From Pseudomonas mangiferae (GTDB taxonomy: Bacteria > Pseudomonadota > Gammaproteobacteria > Pseudomonadales > Pseudomonadaceae): a stretch of DNA of 36,006 nucleotides. Shown piece after piece: positions 18,145 to 26,138 of this stretch. The notes under the pieces were generated by a model. It ran no database searches, had not been told where the DNA came from, and worked only from the letters and a program-made list of their open reading frames with translations. Positions within the stretch are counted from its first letter, which is position 1. Each line of letters begins with the position of its first letter. Location: contig NZ_VJOY01000026.1 in the NCBI RefSeq assembly GCF_007109405.1, positions 1-36,006 on the forward strand, given 5' to 3'. The translations under genes were made by a program, and so were the position numbers.

Positions 18145-18233
18145 CGACTTCGGCGCGTCGTCACTGAGGACTTCGCTCATCGCACCGGTTTACCACACGG
18201 TACGGTCTTGCTATCCGACTGTCTGGCCGAGGC

Positions 18234-18449
18234 TCAGCGCCAGAACGGCTTGCTCAGTTCGGCTTGACGCTGGGCTTCGCTGATACCGGCATCGGCGAGC
18301 AGGCGGGCATCCAGGCGAGCCAGTTGCTGACGGCTCAGGATACGGCGCTGCCAGAGCACCACGTTAGCGAGGACGCGCAGCGGCAGCGAAGCGTTGGCGC
18401 GGGTGGGTTGGCTTTCGAAAATCAGGTCGGAACCGAGGGTACGTTCCAT
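18234..18449 (-). CDS. DUF1127 (YjiS-like) small protein
   Basis: A 71-residue protein from the ATG at 18449, where GGAAGG (18459-18464) is 9 nt upstream. An ATG at 18458 would add three residues but sits directly against that ribosome site. The C-terminal half carries the DUF1127 pattern: tryptophan and arginines (VVLWQRRILS), RQQLARLDARLLADAGIS, then KPFWR at the end. Small Arg-rich DUF1127 proteins are linked in some bacteria to stress, phosphate and RNA metabolism, but the function of this one is unknown. It is monocistronic and converges on wbpZ. Confidence 0.85.
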   Translation of the reverse strand: MERTLGSDLIFESQPTRANASLPLRVLANVVLWQRRILSRQQLARLDARLLADAGISEAQRQAELSKPFWR

Positions 18450-18577
18450 GGTGGTCATCCTTCCGCTTGTGGCGGCTCAAGAGGTTTACTTCTGGCGACA
18501 ATGATCCTCTTCTCGGCCGCGACCTCATAGTCACAGTTGACTTGAATTGTGCGGTATGCATGACGATTTTTTTGAAT

Positions 18578-18723
18578 CTGTACTGTTACCGATTAACTCA
18601 GCTGTACTGGTTTTGCACCTAATTGGTGCGTTAAATCCAGAAAAGTGATACCGGTGTCGCTTTTTCGCGCGTTTTTGACGGTTACATACCCGTACAGTTG
18701 TTCGGAAAGCGTTACCTGTACTG
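18578..18723. promoter_or_regulatory. Repeated CTGTACTG motifs in the DUF1127-pntB intergenic region
   Basis: The 330-bp stretch upstream of the DUF1127 gene has lower GC than its surroundings. It contains CTGTACTG at 18578-18585, 18602-18609 and 18716-18723, and an inverted half (CGTACAG) at 18691-18697. GTTACC-like hexamers lie beside them (18585-18590, 18681-18686, 18711-18716). The first two copies are 24 nt apart. The 15-bp hairpin GCACC-TAATT-GGTGC lies at 18615-18629. The arrangement resembles a multi-site operator for a dimeric regulator, possibly MocR/GntR type; no such regulator gene is in the window. Confidence 0.5.
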
Positions 18724-18748
18724 ATTGGCGTGTTGGAGGCCAAAAAGA

Positions 18749-18770
18749 AACACCGGCCGAGGCCGGTGTT
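18749..18770 (-). terminator. Intrinsic terminator after pntB
   Basis: Read on the minus strand, AACACCGGCC and GGCCGGTGTT pair, with the innermost bases opening to form the loop. The run TTTCTTTTT follows directly. It lies 20 bp past the pntB stop and ends the pnt transcript. Confidence 0.85.
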
Positions 18771-18790
18771 CTTCGTTGCAACTGTGTCGG

Positions 18791-20239
18791 TCAGTCCACG
18801 GCCTTGACCATGTCCTCGATGACTTTCTTGGCGTCGCCGAAGACCATCATGGTCTTGTCCAAGTAGAACAGTTCATTGTCCAGACCCGCGTAGCCGCTGG
18901 CCATGGAGCGTTTGTTGACGATCACCGTACGCGCCTTGAACGCTTCGAGGATCGGCATGCCGGCGATGGGCGACTTGGGATCGTTCTTCGCCGCCGGATT
19001 GACCACGTCGTTGGCGCCCAGTACCAGCACCACGTCGGTCTGGCCGAACTCGGCGTTGATATCTTCCATCTCGAAGACCTGCTCATAGGGCACTTCGGCT
19101 TCCGCCAGCAGGACGTTCATGTGGCCGGGCATGCGCCCCGCGACCGGGTGGATCGCGTACTTCACTGTCACGCCACGGTGGGTCAGTTTCTCCGCCAGTT
19201 CCATCAGCGCGTGCTGGGCACGGGCCACGGCTAGGCCGTAGCCGGGGACGATGATCACGGTGTCGGCGTTGGTCAGCAGGAACGCGGCGTCGTCCGAGGA
19301 GCCGGACTTCACCGGGCGCTGTTCCTGGCTGCCCGCGGCCGGACCGGCGTCGGCATGGGCACCGAAGCCACCGAGAATCACGTTGAAGAAGGAGCGGTTC
19401 ATCGCCTTGCACATGATGTAGGAGAGGATCGCACCCGAAGAACCTACCAGTGAACCCGCGACGATCAGCATCGAGTTGTTCAGGGAGAAGCCGATGCCCG
19501 CCGCCGCCCAGCCGGAATAGCTGTTGAGCATCGACACCACCACCGGCATGTCGGCGCCGCCGATGGGGATGATGATCAGGACACCGATGACGAAGGCCAG
19601 GGCCACCAGCAGGGCGAAGGCGCCGATGTGGCCGGTGAAGGTGAACAGCAGACCGAGGCCAACGATGGCCAGGCCCACCAGCAGGTTAAGCACGTGCTGC
19701 CCCGTGAACTGTACCGGTGCGCCCTGGAACAGGCGGAATTTGTACTTGCCGGAGAGCTTGCCGAAGGCGATCACCGAGCCGGAGAAAGTGATCGCGCCGA
19801 TGGCCGCGCCGAGGAACAGCTCCAGCCGGTTGCCGGCGGGAATCGGGTCGGCCATGCGCGCCACGATCCCCAGGGACTGAGGCTCCACAACGGCGGCGAT
19901 GGCGATGAACACGGCGGCCAGGCCGATCATGCTGTGCATGAACGCCACCAGCTCCGGCATCTTGGTCATCTCGACCCGCTTGGCCATCACCGAGCCGGCG
20001 GTGCCGCCCACCAGCAGGCCTACCACCACGTAGCCAAGGCCGGCGGTGGCGCCCTGGACGGAGAACTGCGCGCCCAGCTTAAGGATCAGGCCGACGGTGG
20101 TGAACACCGCCAGGGTCATGCCGAGCATGCCGAACAGGTTGCCGCGCCGCGACGTGGTGGGGTGGGACAGGCCCTTGAGGGCCTGGATGAAGCACACCGA
20201 GGCGAGCAGGTAGAGCAGGGTGATCAGGTTCATGCTCAT
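18791..20239 (-). CDS. pntB: NAD(P) transhydrogenase subunit beta
   Basis: A 482-residue membrane protein combining the beta part of the proton channel (domain II, about nine helices in the first ~280 residues) with the C-terminal NADP(H)-binding domain III. That domain shows PGYGLAVARAQH, GANDVVNP and KRSMASGYAG. With PntAA and PntAB it uses the proton gradient to drive hydride transfer from NADH to NADP+. The ATG at 20239 overlaps the pntAB stop by one base (TGATG); the open frame upstream to 20614 only shadows pntAB. Confidence 0.95.
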   Translation of the reverse strand: MSMNLITLLYLLASVCFIQALKGLSHPTTSRRGNLFGMLGMTLAVFTTVGLILKLGAQFSVQGATAGLGYVVVGLLVGGTAGSVMAKRVEMTKMPELVAFMHSMIGLAAVFIAIAAVVEPQSLGIVARMADPIPAGNRLELFLGAAIGAITFSGSVIAFGKLSGKYKFRLFQGAPVQFTGQHVLNLLVGLAIVGLGLLFTFTGHIGAFALLVALAFVIGVLIIIPIGGADMPVVVSMLNSYSGWAAAGIGFSLNNSMLIVAGSLVGSSGAILSYIMCKAMNRSFFNVILGGFGAHADAGPAAGSQEQRPVKSGSSDDAAFLLTNADTVIIVPGYGLAVARAQHALMELAEKLTHRGVTVKYAIHPVAGRMPGHMNVLLAEAEVPYEQVFEMEDINAEFGQTDVVLVLGANDVVNPAAKNDPKSPIAGMPILEAFKARTVIVNKRSMASGYAGLDNELFYLDKTMMVFGDAKKVIEDMVKAVD

Positions 20240-20556
20240 CAGTGCTTCTCCGCATCGGACGCCTTGGGCGCCTTCTTCTTGAACATTTCCAGCATGCGCC
20301 GGGTGACCAGGAACCCGCCGAACACGTTGACCGCCGCCAGGGCGACGGCCAGGGTGCCCATGGTCTTGCCCAGGGGGGTGACGGTCAGGGCGGCGGCGAG
20401 CATGGCGCCGACGATCACGATGGCGGAAATCGCGTTGGTTACCGCCATCAGCGGGGTGTGCAGGGCCGGGGTGACGTTCCACACCACGTGGTAGCCGACG
20501 TAGATCGCCAGCACGAAGATGATCAGGTTGTAGATACCGGGGGAAATCAGGTCCAT
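20239..20556 (-). CDS. pntAB: NAD(P) transhydrogenase subunit alpha part 2
   Basis: A 105-residue membrane subunit with three hydrophobic helices, including [29 protein letters not shown], the conserved alpha part of the proton channel. In E. coli this segment is fused to the NAD domain; here it is a separate gene, the Rhodospirillum-type three-subunit layout. It starts 12 nt after the pntAA stop, with AAGGAAG spanning the pntAA stop as its ribosome site. Confidence 0.95.
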   Translation of the reverse strand: MDLISPGIYNLIIFVLAIYVGYHVVWNVTPALHTPLMAVTNAISAIVIVGAMLAAALTVTPLGKTMGTLAVALAAVNVFGGFLVTRRMLEMFKKKAPKASDAEKH

Positions 20557-20568
20557 GGCGGTGCTTCC

Positions 20569-21690
20569 TTAGGCGTTCTTGCGCACGAGCTGGCCGTCGC
20601 GGCACATCAGGCACGCGGCGACGATGTCGTCGTCGAGGTTGAGGTGGAAGCGGCCTTCGCCGTCGACCACCAGCTTGAGAAAGTCCAGCAGGTTGCGGGC
20701 GTACAGCGCGGACGCGTCGGCCGGCACCAGGGCCGCCAGGTTGCTGTGGCCCACCAGGGTCACGCCGTGCTTGACCACCACTTGGCCGGCCTCGGTCAGC
20801 GGGCAGTTGCCGCCCTGGGCAGCCGCCAGGTCGATGACCACCGAGCCGGGCTTCATCGCCTGGACAGTGGCTTCGTGGAGCAGGGTGGGCGCCTTGCGGC
20901 CGGGGATCAGGGCGGTGGTGATGACCACGTCCGCCTGCAGGGCGCGCTCATGCACCGCGCGGGCCTGACGCTCCATCCACGAGGCCGGCATCGGCCGCGC
21001 GTAGCCGCCCACGCCCTGGGCGCATTCGCGCTCCTCGTCGGTCTCGAAGGGCACGTCGATGAATTTGGCGCCGAGGGACTCGATCTGCTCCTTCACCGCC
21101 GGGCGCACGTCGGACGCCTCGATCACTGCGCCCAGGCGCTTGGCCGTGGCGATGGCCTGCAGGCCGGCGACACCGGCGCCGAGGATCAGCACCCGGGCGG
21201 CCTTCACCGTCCCGGCGGCGGTCATCAGCATCGGCATGAAGCGCGGGTAGTGGTGGGCCGCCAGCAGCACCGCCTTGTAGCCGGCGATGTTGGCCTGGGA
21301 GGAGAGCACGTCGAGGCTCTGGGCGCGGGAGGTGCGCGGTGCGGCCTCCAGGGCGAAGGCGGTGAGGCCGTGTTCGGCCAGGTGCGCCAGGGTGTCGCTG
21401 TCGAAGGGGTTGAGCATGCCGACCAGCACCGCGCCGCGGGCGAACTGGGCCAGTTCGGTGGCGTCGGGGGCGTTGACCTTGAGCACCAGCTCGGCGCCCA
21501 GGGCCGCCGCGGCGTCACCCAGGGTGGCGCCGACCGCCTCGTAGGCGGCGTCCGGCTGGCTGGCGGTCTCGCCGGCGCCGCGTTGCACGGTGACCCGGTG
21601 GCCTTGGCCGATCAGTTTCTTGACGGTTTCGGGAGTCGCCGCGACGCGGGTCTCTCCGACGCGGGTTTCGAGAGGAACACCTATGTGCAC
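20569..21690 (-). CDS. pntAA: NAD(P) transhydrogenase subunit alpha part 1 (NAD-binding)
   Basis: A 373-residue soluble domain I subunit related to alanine dehydrogenase. The N-terminus is IGVPLETRVGETRVAATP, the NAD-binding Rossmann motif VLILGAGVAGLQAI follows near the middle, then EASDVRPAVKEQIESLGAKF. The start is GTG at 21690, supported by AGGAGG (21697-21702) six bases upstream. It is the first gene of the pntAA-pntAB-pntB operon. Confidence 0.95.
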   Translation of the reverse strand: MHIGVPLETRVGETRVAATPETVKKLIGQGHRVTVQRGAGETASQPDAAYEAVGATLGDAAAALGAELVLKVNAPDATELAQFARGAVLVGMLNPFDSDTLAHLAEHGLTAFALEAAPRTSRAQSLDVLSSQANIAGYKAVLLAAHHYPRFMPMLMTAAGTVKAARVLILGAGVAGLQAIATAKRLGAVIEASDVRPAVKEQIESLGAKFIDVPFETDEERECAQGVGGYARPMPASWMERQARAVHERALQADVVITTALIPGRKAPTLLHEATVQAMKPGSVVIDLAAAQGGNCPLTEAGQVVVKHGVTLVGHSNLAALVPADASALYARNLLDFLKLVVDGEGRFHLNLDDDIVAACLMCRDGQLVRKNA

Positions 21691-22137
21691 TGAAAACCTC
21701 CTGCGTGATCGTTGTCGTTATCCCGCGCACTGCGTCGGCGCCCGGGTGTGGGGCGGATCGCTCCCTGCGGTATCGGACGTGCATACCGGCGGCGCGGCAT
21801 TGTGCAGCCGAAACCGCGAAGCCATCAAGACGTTCTGGAGTCAAACAAGGCGGTAACTACAAGTCATTAACAGACCCTATGGCCATGGATAAGCGCGGAA
21901 GGGCCTCAGGGGCGGGGTTTCAGGCCGGTATGACCGGGAGAGCAGGCAGGCGGTGTTTCGAGCTCGGCAGTGGGCTGGCCGCTGTGGTGTTCGAGGCTCG
22001 CAAAACACCGGGAAAAGCCGATTTATTCGGATAAGCATATGTATTTAAAGAAAAAATTAAGAAGAAAGCGAAGCAGCGCTCTGCTGGCACTTTGTAGTCG
22101 TTTCGTTAGGAGACTACCTGAATTGGTAGCGAGTCAC
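21691..22137. other. 447-bp gene-free stretch: pntAA leader and MalT-like gene 3' region
   Basis: No convincing gene was found. Visible are the pntAA ribosome site next to 21697 and a long imperfect inverted repeat: CGGTGTTT-CGAGCTCG at 21951-21966 against CGAGGCTCG-CAAAACACCG at 21992-22010. A small hairpin CCGATTTATTCGG lies at 22018-22030, and 22030-22080 is AT-rich. The pntAA promoter must lie here, but no clear -35/-10 pair stands out. Confidence 0.5.
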
Positions 22138-24552
22138 TTACGCCAGCAGGCCCAGGCGCTTGGCGCACATCACGGCCTGGGTACGGCGCTTCACGCCCAG
22201 CTTGCAGTTGATCTTCTTCGCATGGGTTTTCACCGTGTTGACCGAGATGAACAGCCGCGTACCGATCTCCTCGTTGGAATAGCCCTCGGCCAGCAGGTGC
22301 AGCACTGCCTGTTCCCGCTGGCTGAGCAGGTCGGGGATGGCGGCGTCGTAGGCGATCCGCGGCTCGGTGGGTGCGTCGAGGGCATCCAGGGCCTGCCGGA
22401 CGGCTTCCACCAGGGGCCGGTAGTGCAGGGCGGCGCCGCGTCGCTGCAGATCCAGCAGGGCCGGGCGCGCCGCGCCGGGGTTGCCCTGGGCGGCCTGGGC
22501 CCGGGCCAGCAGCAGTTCGTTGCGCAGCGCCAGGTCCGGCGCGAAGCACGGTGCCATCCACGGTCGCTCGCCCTCGAAGTAGCGCTGGATGCGCCGCCCG
22601 ATGGTCTCCACCCGCGCCCAGTTGCCCTGGCGCGCCAGGACCTGCATGCGTTGCAGGCTGAGCATGCCCATGTAGGCCAGCCGCCACACCTGCTGGCAGT
22701 GCATGCGCCGCTCGGCCTCGGCGAGTTCGGCGAAGGCCGCCTGGAAGTCACCGCGGCGCGCTGCCAGCTCGGCGAGCCCCAGGTAGCCCAGCAGCGCCAG
22801 GGGGTCGGCGCAGTCCTCGGCCAGGGCCAGCCCGCGCCGCAGGCTGTCCTCCGCGGCGTCGAGGGCGTCCGTCTGCAGCAGGAGCTGGGCGTCGGCGAGC
22901 CGCAGCCGCCCCAGCAGCAGCGCATCGCCGGCGTCCCGCTGGGCGATCAGGGCGAGGCTGGCATCGATCTGCGCCCGTGCCCGTGCGGTATCGCCCCGCA
23001 GCAGCAGCCCCTGGACCCGGTCCAGGTCGAGCCAGACCTCGAACAGCACGCTGCCATGGCGACGGGCCTGTTCCCGGGCGCTGTCCAGGTAGGCGCCGGC
23101 CTGCTCCGGCTGGCCGCTGGCGAAGGCGATCCGCGCCAGGGCCGAACGGCACAGCAGCGCCGGCATCCAGTCCTGGTCGTCGAGCGCGGCGAGGGCGGCG
23201 TGGCAATCCCGGGCGGCGTCCCCGGGGTCGCGCCCGCGCAGCGTCCCGAGGGCGCCACGCAGGGCCTGGGCGTTGGCCAGCAGGCGCCGGGTGCGGCGCC
23301 CGTCGGGCTGGGGCAGGAAGCGCCCGAGCCGTTCCAGGCAGTCGTCCGCCTCGTCCAGGCGCCAGGCCAGCAGCAGCGCCCAGGCGTTGAGCACCACCAG
23401 CCGCGGCGTGCCGTCCAGCAAGTGGGCGGGCAGGCGTTCGCGCCAGGCCAGCAGGTGCGCCAGGTGGCGCTCCCCGGTCAGCCATTCCTGGCCCAGCCGC
23501 TCCAAGTAGCTGGCGGCCACTTCTGGCTGCCCGGCGGCCAGGGCTTGGTCGATGGCGTCCTCCACCTGGCCGGCGGCGAAGAACAACCGGCAGGCGCGCA
23601 GGCGCAGGGCGGGGGACAGCTGGGCATCGGCATGCTCGCGCAGTGCCCGGGCCACCGCCGGCAGCGGCCGGTACCAGAGCCCCTGGCGGTCCAGGGGCAG
23701 GAAGAAGGCGTGGCGCCGTAGCAGGGCCTCGAAGCGCGCGGCGCCGTCGCCGTCGTCCCAGAGCTGGGCGCAGAAGGCCGCCGACACCCGCGGCAGGTGC
23801 ACCAGCACCAGCAGGTCCCGGCGCGCGTCGGCCTCCAGGCGGGCCAGCACTTCGCGATCCAGGTAGTCCTTCAGCCAGCACGGCCCGCCGCCGCTGGCGG
23901 GTGGCGTGGCCAGCAGCAGCGGCACGCCGGCGCACCAGCCGAGGGTGTCCCGCCACAGGGCGGCGGGCTGCCCGGCGCCGGGTGCCAGGCGTTCGGCCAA
24001 CTGCTGGGTCTCGGCCGGGTCGAAGGCCAGTTCGCCGGCATCCAGTTCCAGCAGGTCGCCCGCGAGCAACAGACGCGGCAGGTTCCAGGCCGGCCTCTGG
24101 CGGGCGCTCACCAGCAGGCGCAGCGGCAGGTCCGGCTGCGCCAACAGCCGGTCGAGGCAGGCGTCGAGGGCAGGGTCGGGGTCATGGGGGTAGTCGTCCA
24201 GCACCAGCCACAGCGGCGCGGGGTGGGCCTGCAGCAGGGCGCTGAGGGCCTGCTCGTCGGTGCCGGCCGGGCGCGCCTGGCCCAGGGCGATGGCCAGGCG
24301 AGCCAGCACCTGGGCCAGGGGCTCGGCGCGCCCGCCGAGGCTCAGCCAGACCAGGCGCGGCGGCGGCTCGCGGCGCAGGCATTCGCCCAGCAACACGGTC
24401 TTGCCGAAGCCGGCCGGGGCCACCAGCAGCCGCAGCCGCCAGTCGCCGTCCCGCAGGCGGGCGGCGAGGCGGGGGCGTGGCAGGTGCGCCGGCGGCAGGC
24501 GCGGAAGGCCGGCGGGCCGGCAGTCGGGGACACCGGGGCTGGAACGCGGCAT
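22138..24552 (-). CDS. MalT-like LuxR-family transcriptional regulator (STAND ATPase)
   Basis: An 804-residue regulator. Walker A is APAGFGKT (45-52) and Walker B LWLVLDDY (114-121). A long helical TPR-like sensor region follows, and a LuxR-type helix-turn-helix occupies the last ~65 residues (LLSQREQAVLHLLAEGYSNEEIG, then VNTVKTHAKKI). MalT-type proteins bind ATP and an inducer, oligomerise and activate nearby operons. It lies just downstream of the DUF1302-DUF1329 pair on the same strand and is a natural candidate to control them (inference). The inducer is unknown. Confidence 0.88.
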   Translation of the reverse strand: MPRSSPGVPDCRPAGLPRLPPAHLPRPRLAARLRDGDWRLRLLVAPAGFGKTVLLGECLRREPPPRLVWLSLGGRAEPLAQVLARLAIALGQARPAGTDEQALSALLQAHPAPLWLVLDDYPHDPDPALDACLDRLLAQPDLPLRLLVSARQRPAWNLPRLLLAGDLLELDAGELAFDPAETQQLAERLAPGAGQPAALWRDTLGWCAGVPLLLATPPASGGGPCWLKDYLDREVLARLEADARRDLLVLVHLPRVSAAFCAQLWDDGDGAARFEALLRRHAFFLPLDRQGLWYRPLPAVARALREHADAQLSPALRLRACRLFFAAGQVEDAIDQALAAGQPEVAASYLERLGQEWLTGERHLAHLLAWRERLPAHLLDGTPRLVVLNAWALLLAWRLDEADDCLERLGRFLPQPDGRRTRRLLANAQALRGALGTLRGRDPGDAARDCHAALAALDDQDWMPALLCRSALARIAFASGQPEQAGAYLDSAREQARRHGSVLFEVWLDLDRVQGLLLRGDTARARAQIDASLALIAQRDAGDALLLGRLRLADAQLLLQTDALDAAEDSLRRGLALAEDCADPLALLGYLGLAELAARRGDFQAAFAELAEAERRMHCQQVWRLAYMGMLSLQRMQVLARQGNWARVETIGRRIQRYFEGERPWMAPCFAPDLALRNELLLARAQAAQGNPGAARPALLDLQRRGAALHYRPLVEAVRQALDALDAPTEPRIAYDAAIPDLLSQREQAVLHLLAEGYSNEEIGTRLFISVNTVKTHAKKINCKLGVKRRTQAVMCAKRLGLLA

Positions 24553-24612
24553 GGCGGTCTCGTGGCGTTCGCGATGGAACGCGTTGTTGTTATGACGTGG
24601 ACCCTGGCGCCG

Positions 24613-24641
24613 AGACTAGCCGCCCGCCGGGCGACGATGAA
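24613..24641 (-). promoter_or_regulatory. Possible promoter of the MalT-like regulator
   Basis: On the minus strand TTCATC (24636-24641) and TAGTCT (24613-24618) are separated by 17 nt, about 60 bp before the ATG at 24552. The match is partial. Confidence 0.3.
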
Positions 24642-24731
24642 ACGAGGATGGCCGCGGGTGATGGCGGCCCATAAGCGAACGCCCGCCGGCGAGGGCGGGC
24701 GAGGCGCCCGGGGAACCGGGCGCGGAGGGTG

Positions 24732-26123
24732 TCAGCGGATGCCGGCGTTGCGCAGGGCGGCCGGGGTGTAGTCGGCGGCGGAGGCCTTGAAGCCGAACTC
24801 GAAGCTGTGCTTCTCCTCGTTCTTCATGCCCAGCGCCAGGTAGCGACCGCCGATGATGTCGTACAGCACCTCGACGGTGTAGGCCGGCACCTGGTGGTCG
24901 TAGTAGAACTGCTGGTGACCCTCGGCGACCCGCCACAGCGCGCCGCGGCCGTCGTAGTGGTCCACCAGCGCCACCTGCCAGCTGTCCTCGTCAATGTACA
25001 TGTGGCGCTTGGCATAGATGTGCCGCTCGCCGCTCTTCACCGTGCCCACCACTTCCCAGACCCGGTGCAGCTCATAACGCGTCAGGTCCTGGTTGATGTG
25101 GCCGGCCTTGATGATGTCGTCGTACTTCAGGCTTGGCGAGTCCAGCTTGTAGCTGTTGTAGGGGATGTACATCTCGCGCTTGCCCACCAGCTTCCAGTCG
25201 TAGCGGTCCGGCGCACCGGAGAACATGTCGAAGTTGTCCGAGGTGCGCAGGCCGTCGGCGGCGGTGCCGGGGCCGTCGTAGGCCACCTGGGGCGCGCGGC
25301 GCACACGGCGCTGGCCGGCGTTGTAGATCCACGCAAGGCGCGGTTCCTTCACCTGGTCGAGGGTCTCGTGGACCAGCAGCACGTTGCCTGCCAGGCGCGC
25401 CGGTGCGGTCACCCGCTGCTTGAAGTAGGTGAGGATGTTGGCGGCCTTGGCCTGGTCCAGGTCAGTGATGTTCTGCGGGAAGGCCACTTCTTCCTCGAAG
25501 CGGATCGGCGTGTAGCTTCCGTTGGTCTGGGGCGTGGCCTGGGTGATGATCCGCTTGAGGTTGCCGCCGCGGTAGCGGGTGATGTGGTTCCACAGCACCT
25601 CGACGCCGTTCTTCGGGATCGGGAAGGCGTAGTAGCGGCTCTGCTCGAAGTTGGCCAGGCCGTTGCCGTCGTTGATCGGCTGCACGCTGGTGGCGCTGCG
25701 CTTGATGGCCGCGTAGATGTCGTCCGGCAGCGCCACGGTGCGGTGGCTGGGGTAGACCGGGATGCGGTAGGTCTCGGGGTAGCGCTTGAACATCGCCTGC
25801 TGCCCCTCGGACAGCTTGTCCTTGTACTGGTCGACGTTCTGCGCGGTGATGGTGAACAGCGGCTTCTCGCTGGCGAAGGGGTCGGCGAGGAAGCCCTTGG
25901 CGTCCGCCGCGCCGGCGTTCTTCGGCAGGCCGCCGGTCCATTCGGGAATGGAACCGTCGGCGTTGCCGGCCTTTTCCGCGCCGGTGGGCGTGAGGCTGGT
26001 GCCGAGCTTGGCGGCCTCGTCCGGGGAGACCGCAGCAAGGGCGCTGCCGGCGATCAGCGAAAGCGCCAGGGCGCCGCCCTGGAAGAAGCGCCGGGTGGGG
26101 GTGGGGAATCGGTGCATATGCAT
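24732..26123 (-). CDS. DUF1329 family exported protein
   Basis: A 463-residue protein with an N-terminal signal peptide: RR followed by the hydrophobic stretch LALSLIAGSALA, with likely cleavage near residue 30. The mature part matches DUF1329, a periplasmic or outer-membrane family with a LolA/LolB-like fold, with AAKLGTSLTPTGAEKAGNA at its start. The ATG at 26123 has GGAG 5 nt before it; a second ATG lies at 26117. It follows the DUF1302 gene by 15 nt. DUF1302-DUF1329 pairs recur in proteobacteria and are thought to handle hydrophobic substrates or lipids at the outer membrane. The specific function is unknown. Confidence 0.87.
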   Translation of the reverse strand: MHMHRFPTPTRRFFQGGALALSLIAGSALAAVSPDEAAKLGTSLTPTGAEKAGNADGSIPEWTGGLPKNAGAADAKGFLADPFASEKPLFTITAQNVDQYKDKLSEGQQAMFKRYPETYRIPVYPSHRTVALPDDIYAAIKRSATSVQPINDGNGLANFEQSRYYAFPIPKNGVEVLWNHITRYRGGNLKRIITQATPQTNGSYTPIRFEEEVAFPQNITDLDQAKAANILTYFKQRVTAPARLAGNVLLVHETLDQVKEPRLAWIYNAGQRRVRRAPQVAYDGPGTAADGLRTSDNFDMFSGAPDRYDWKLVGKREMYIPYNSYKLDSPSLKYDDIIKAGHINQDLTRYELHRVWEVVGTVKSGERHIYAKRHMYIDEDSWQVALVDHYDGRGALWRVAEGHQQFYYDHQVPAYTVEVLYDIIGGRYLALGMKNEEKHSFEFGFKASAADYTPAALRNAGIR

Positions 26124-26138
26124 ATCTGCTCCATTGCC

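Noticed and set aside
18531-18866. Several short frames in the DUF1127-pntB gap
   Set aside because: None has a ribosome site or recognisable product, and they cross the pntB terminator or the repeat cluster.
24671-24722. GC-rich hairpins downstream of the DUF1329 gene
   Set aside because: Stems such as GCGCCCGG/CCGGGCGC are present but no T-run follows, so no terminator is claimed.
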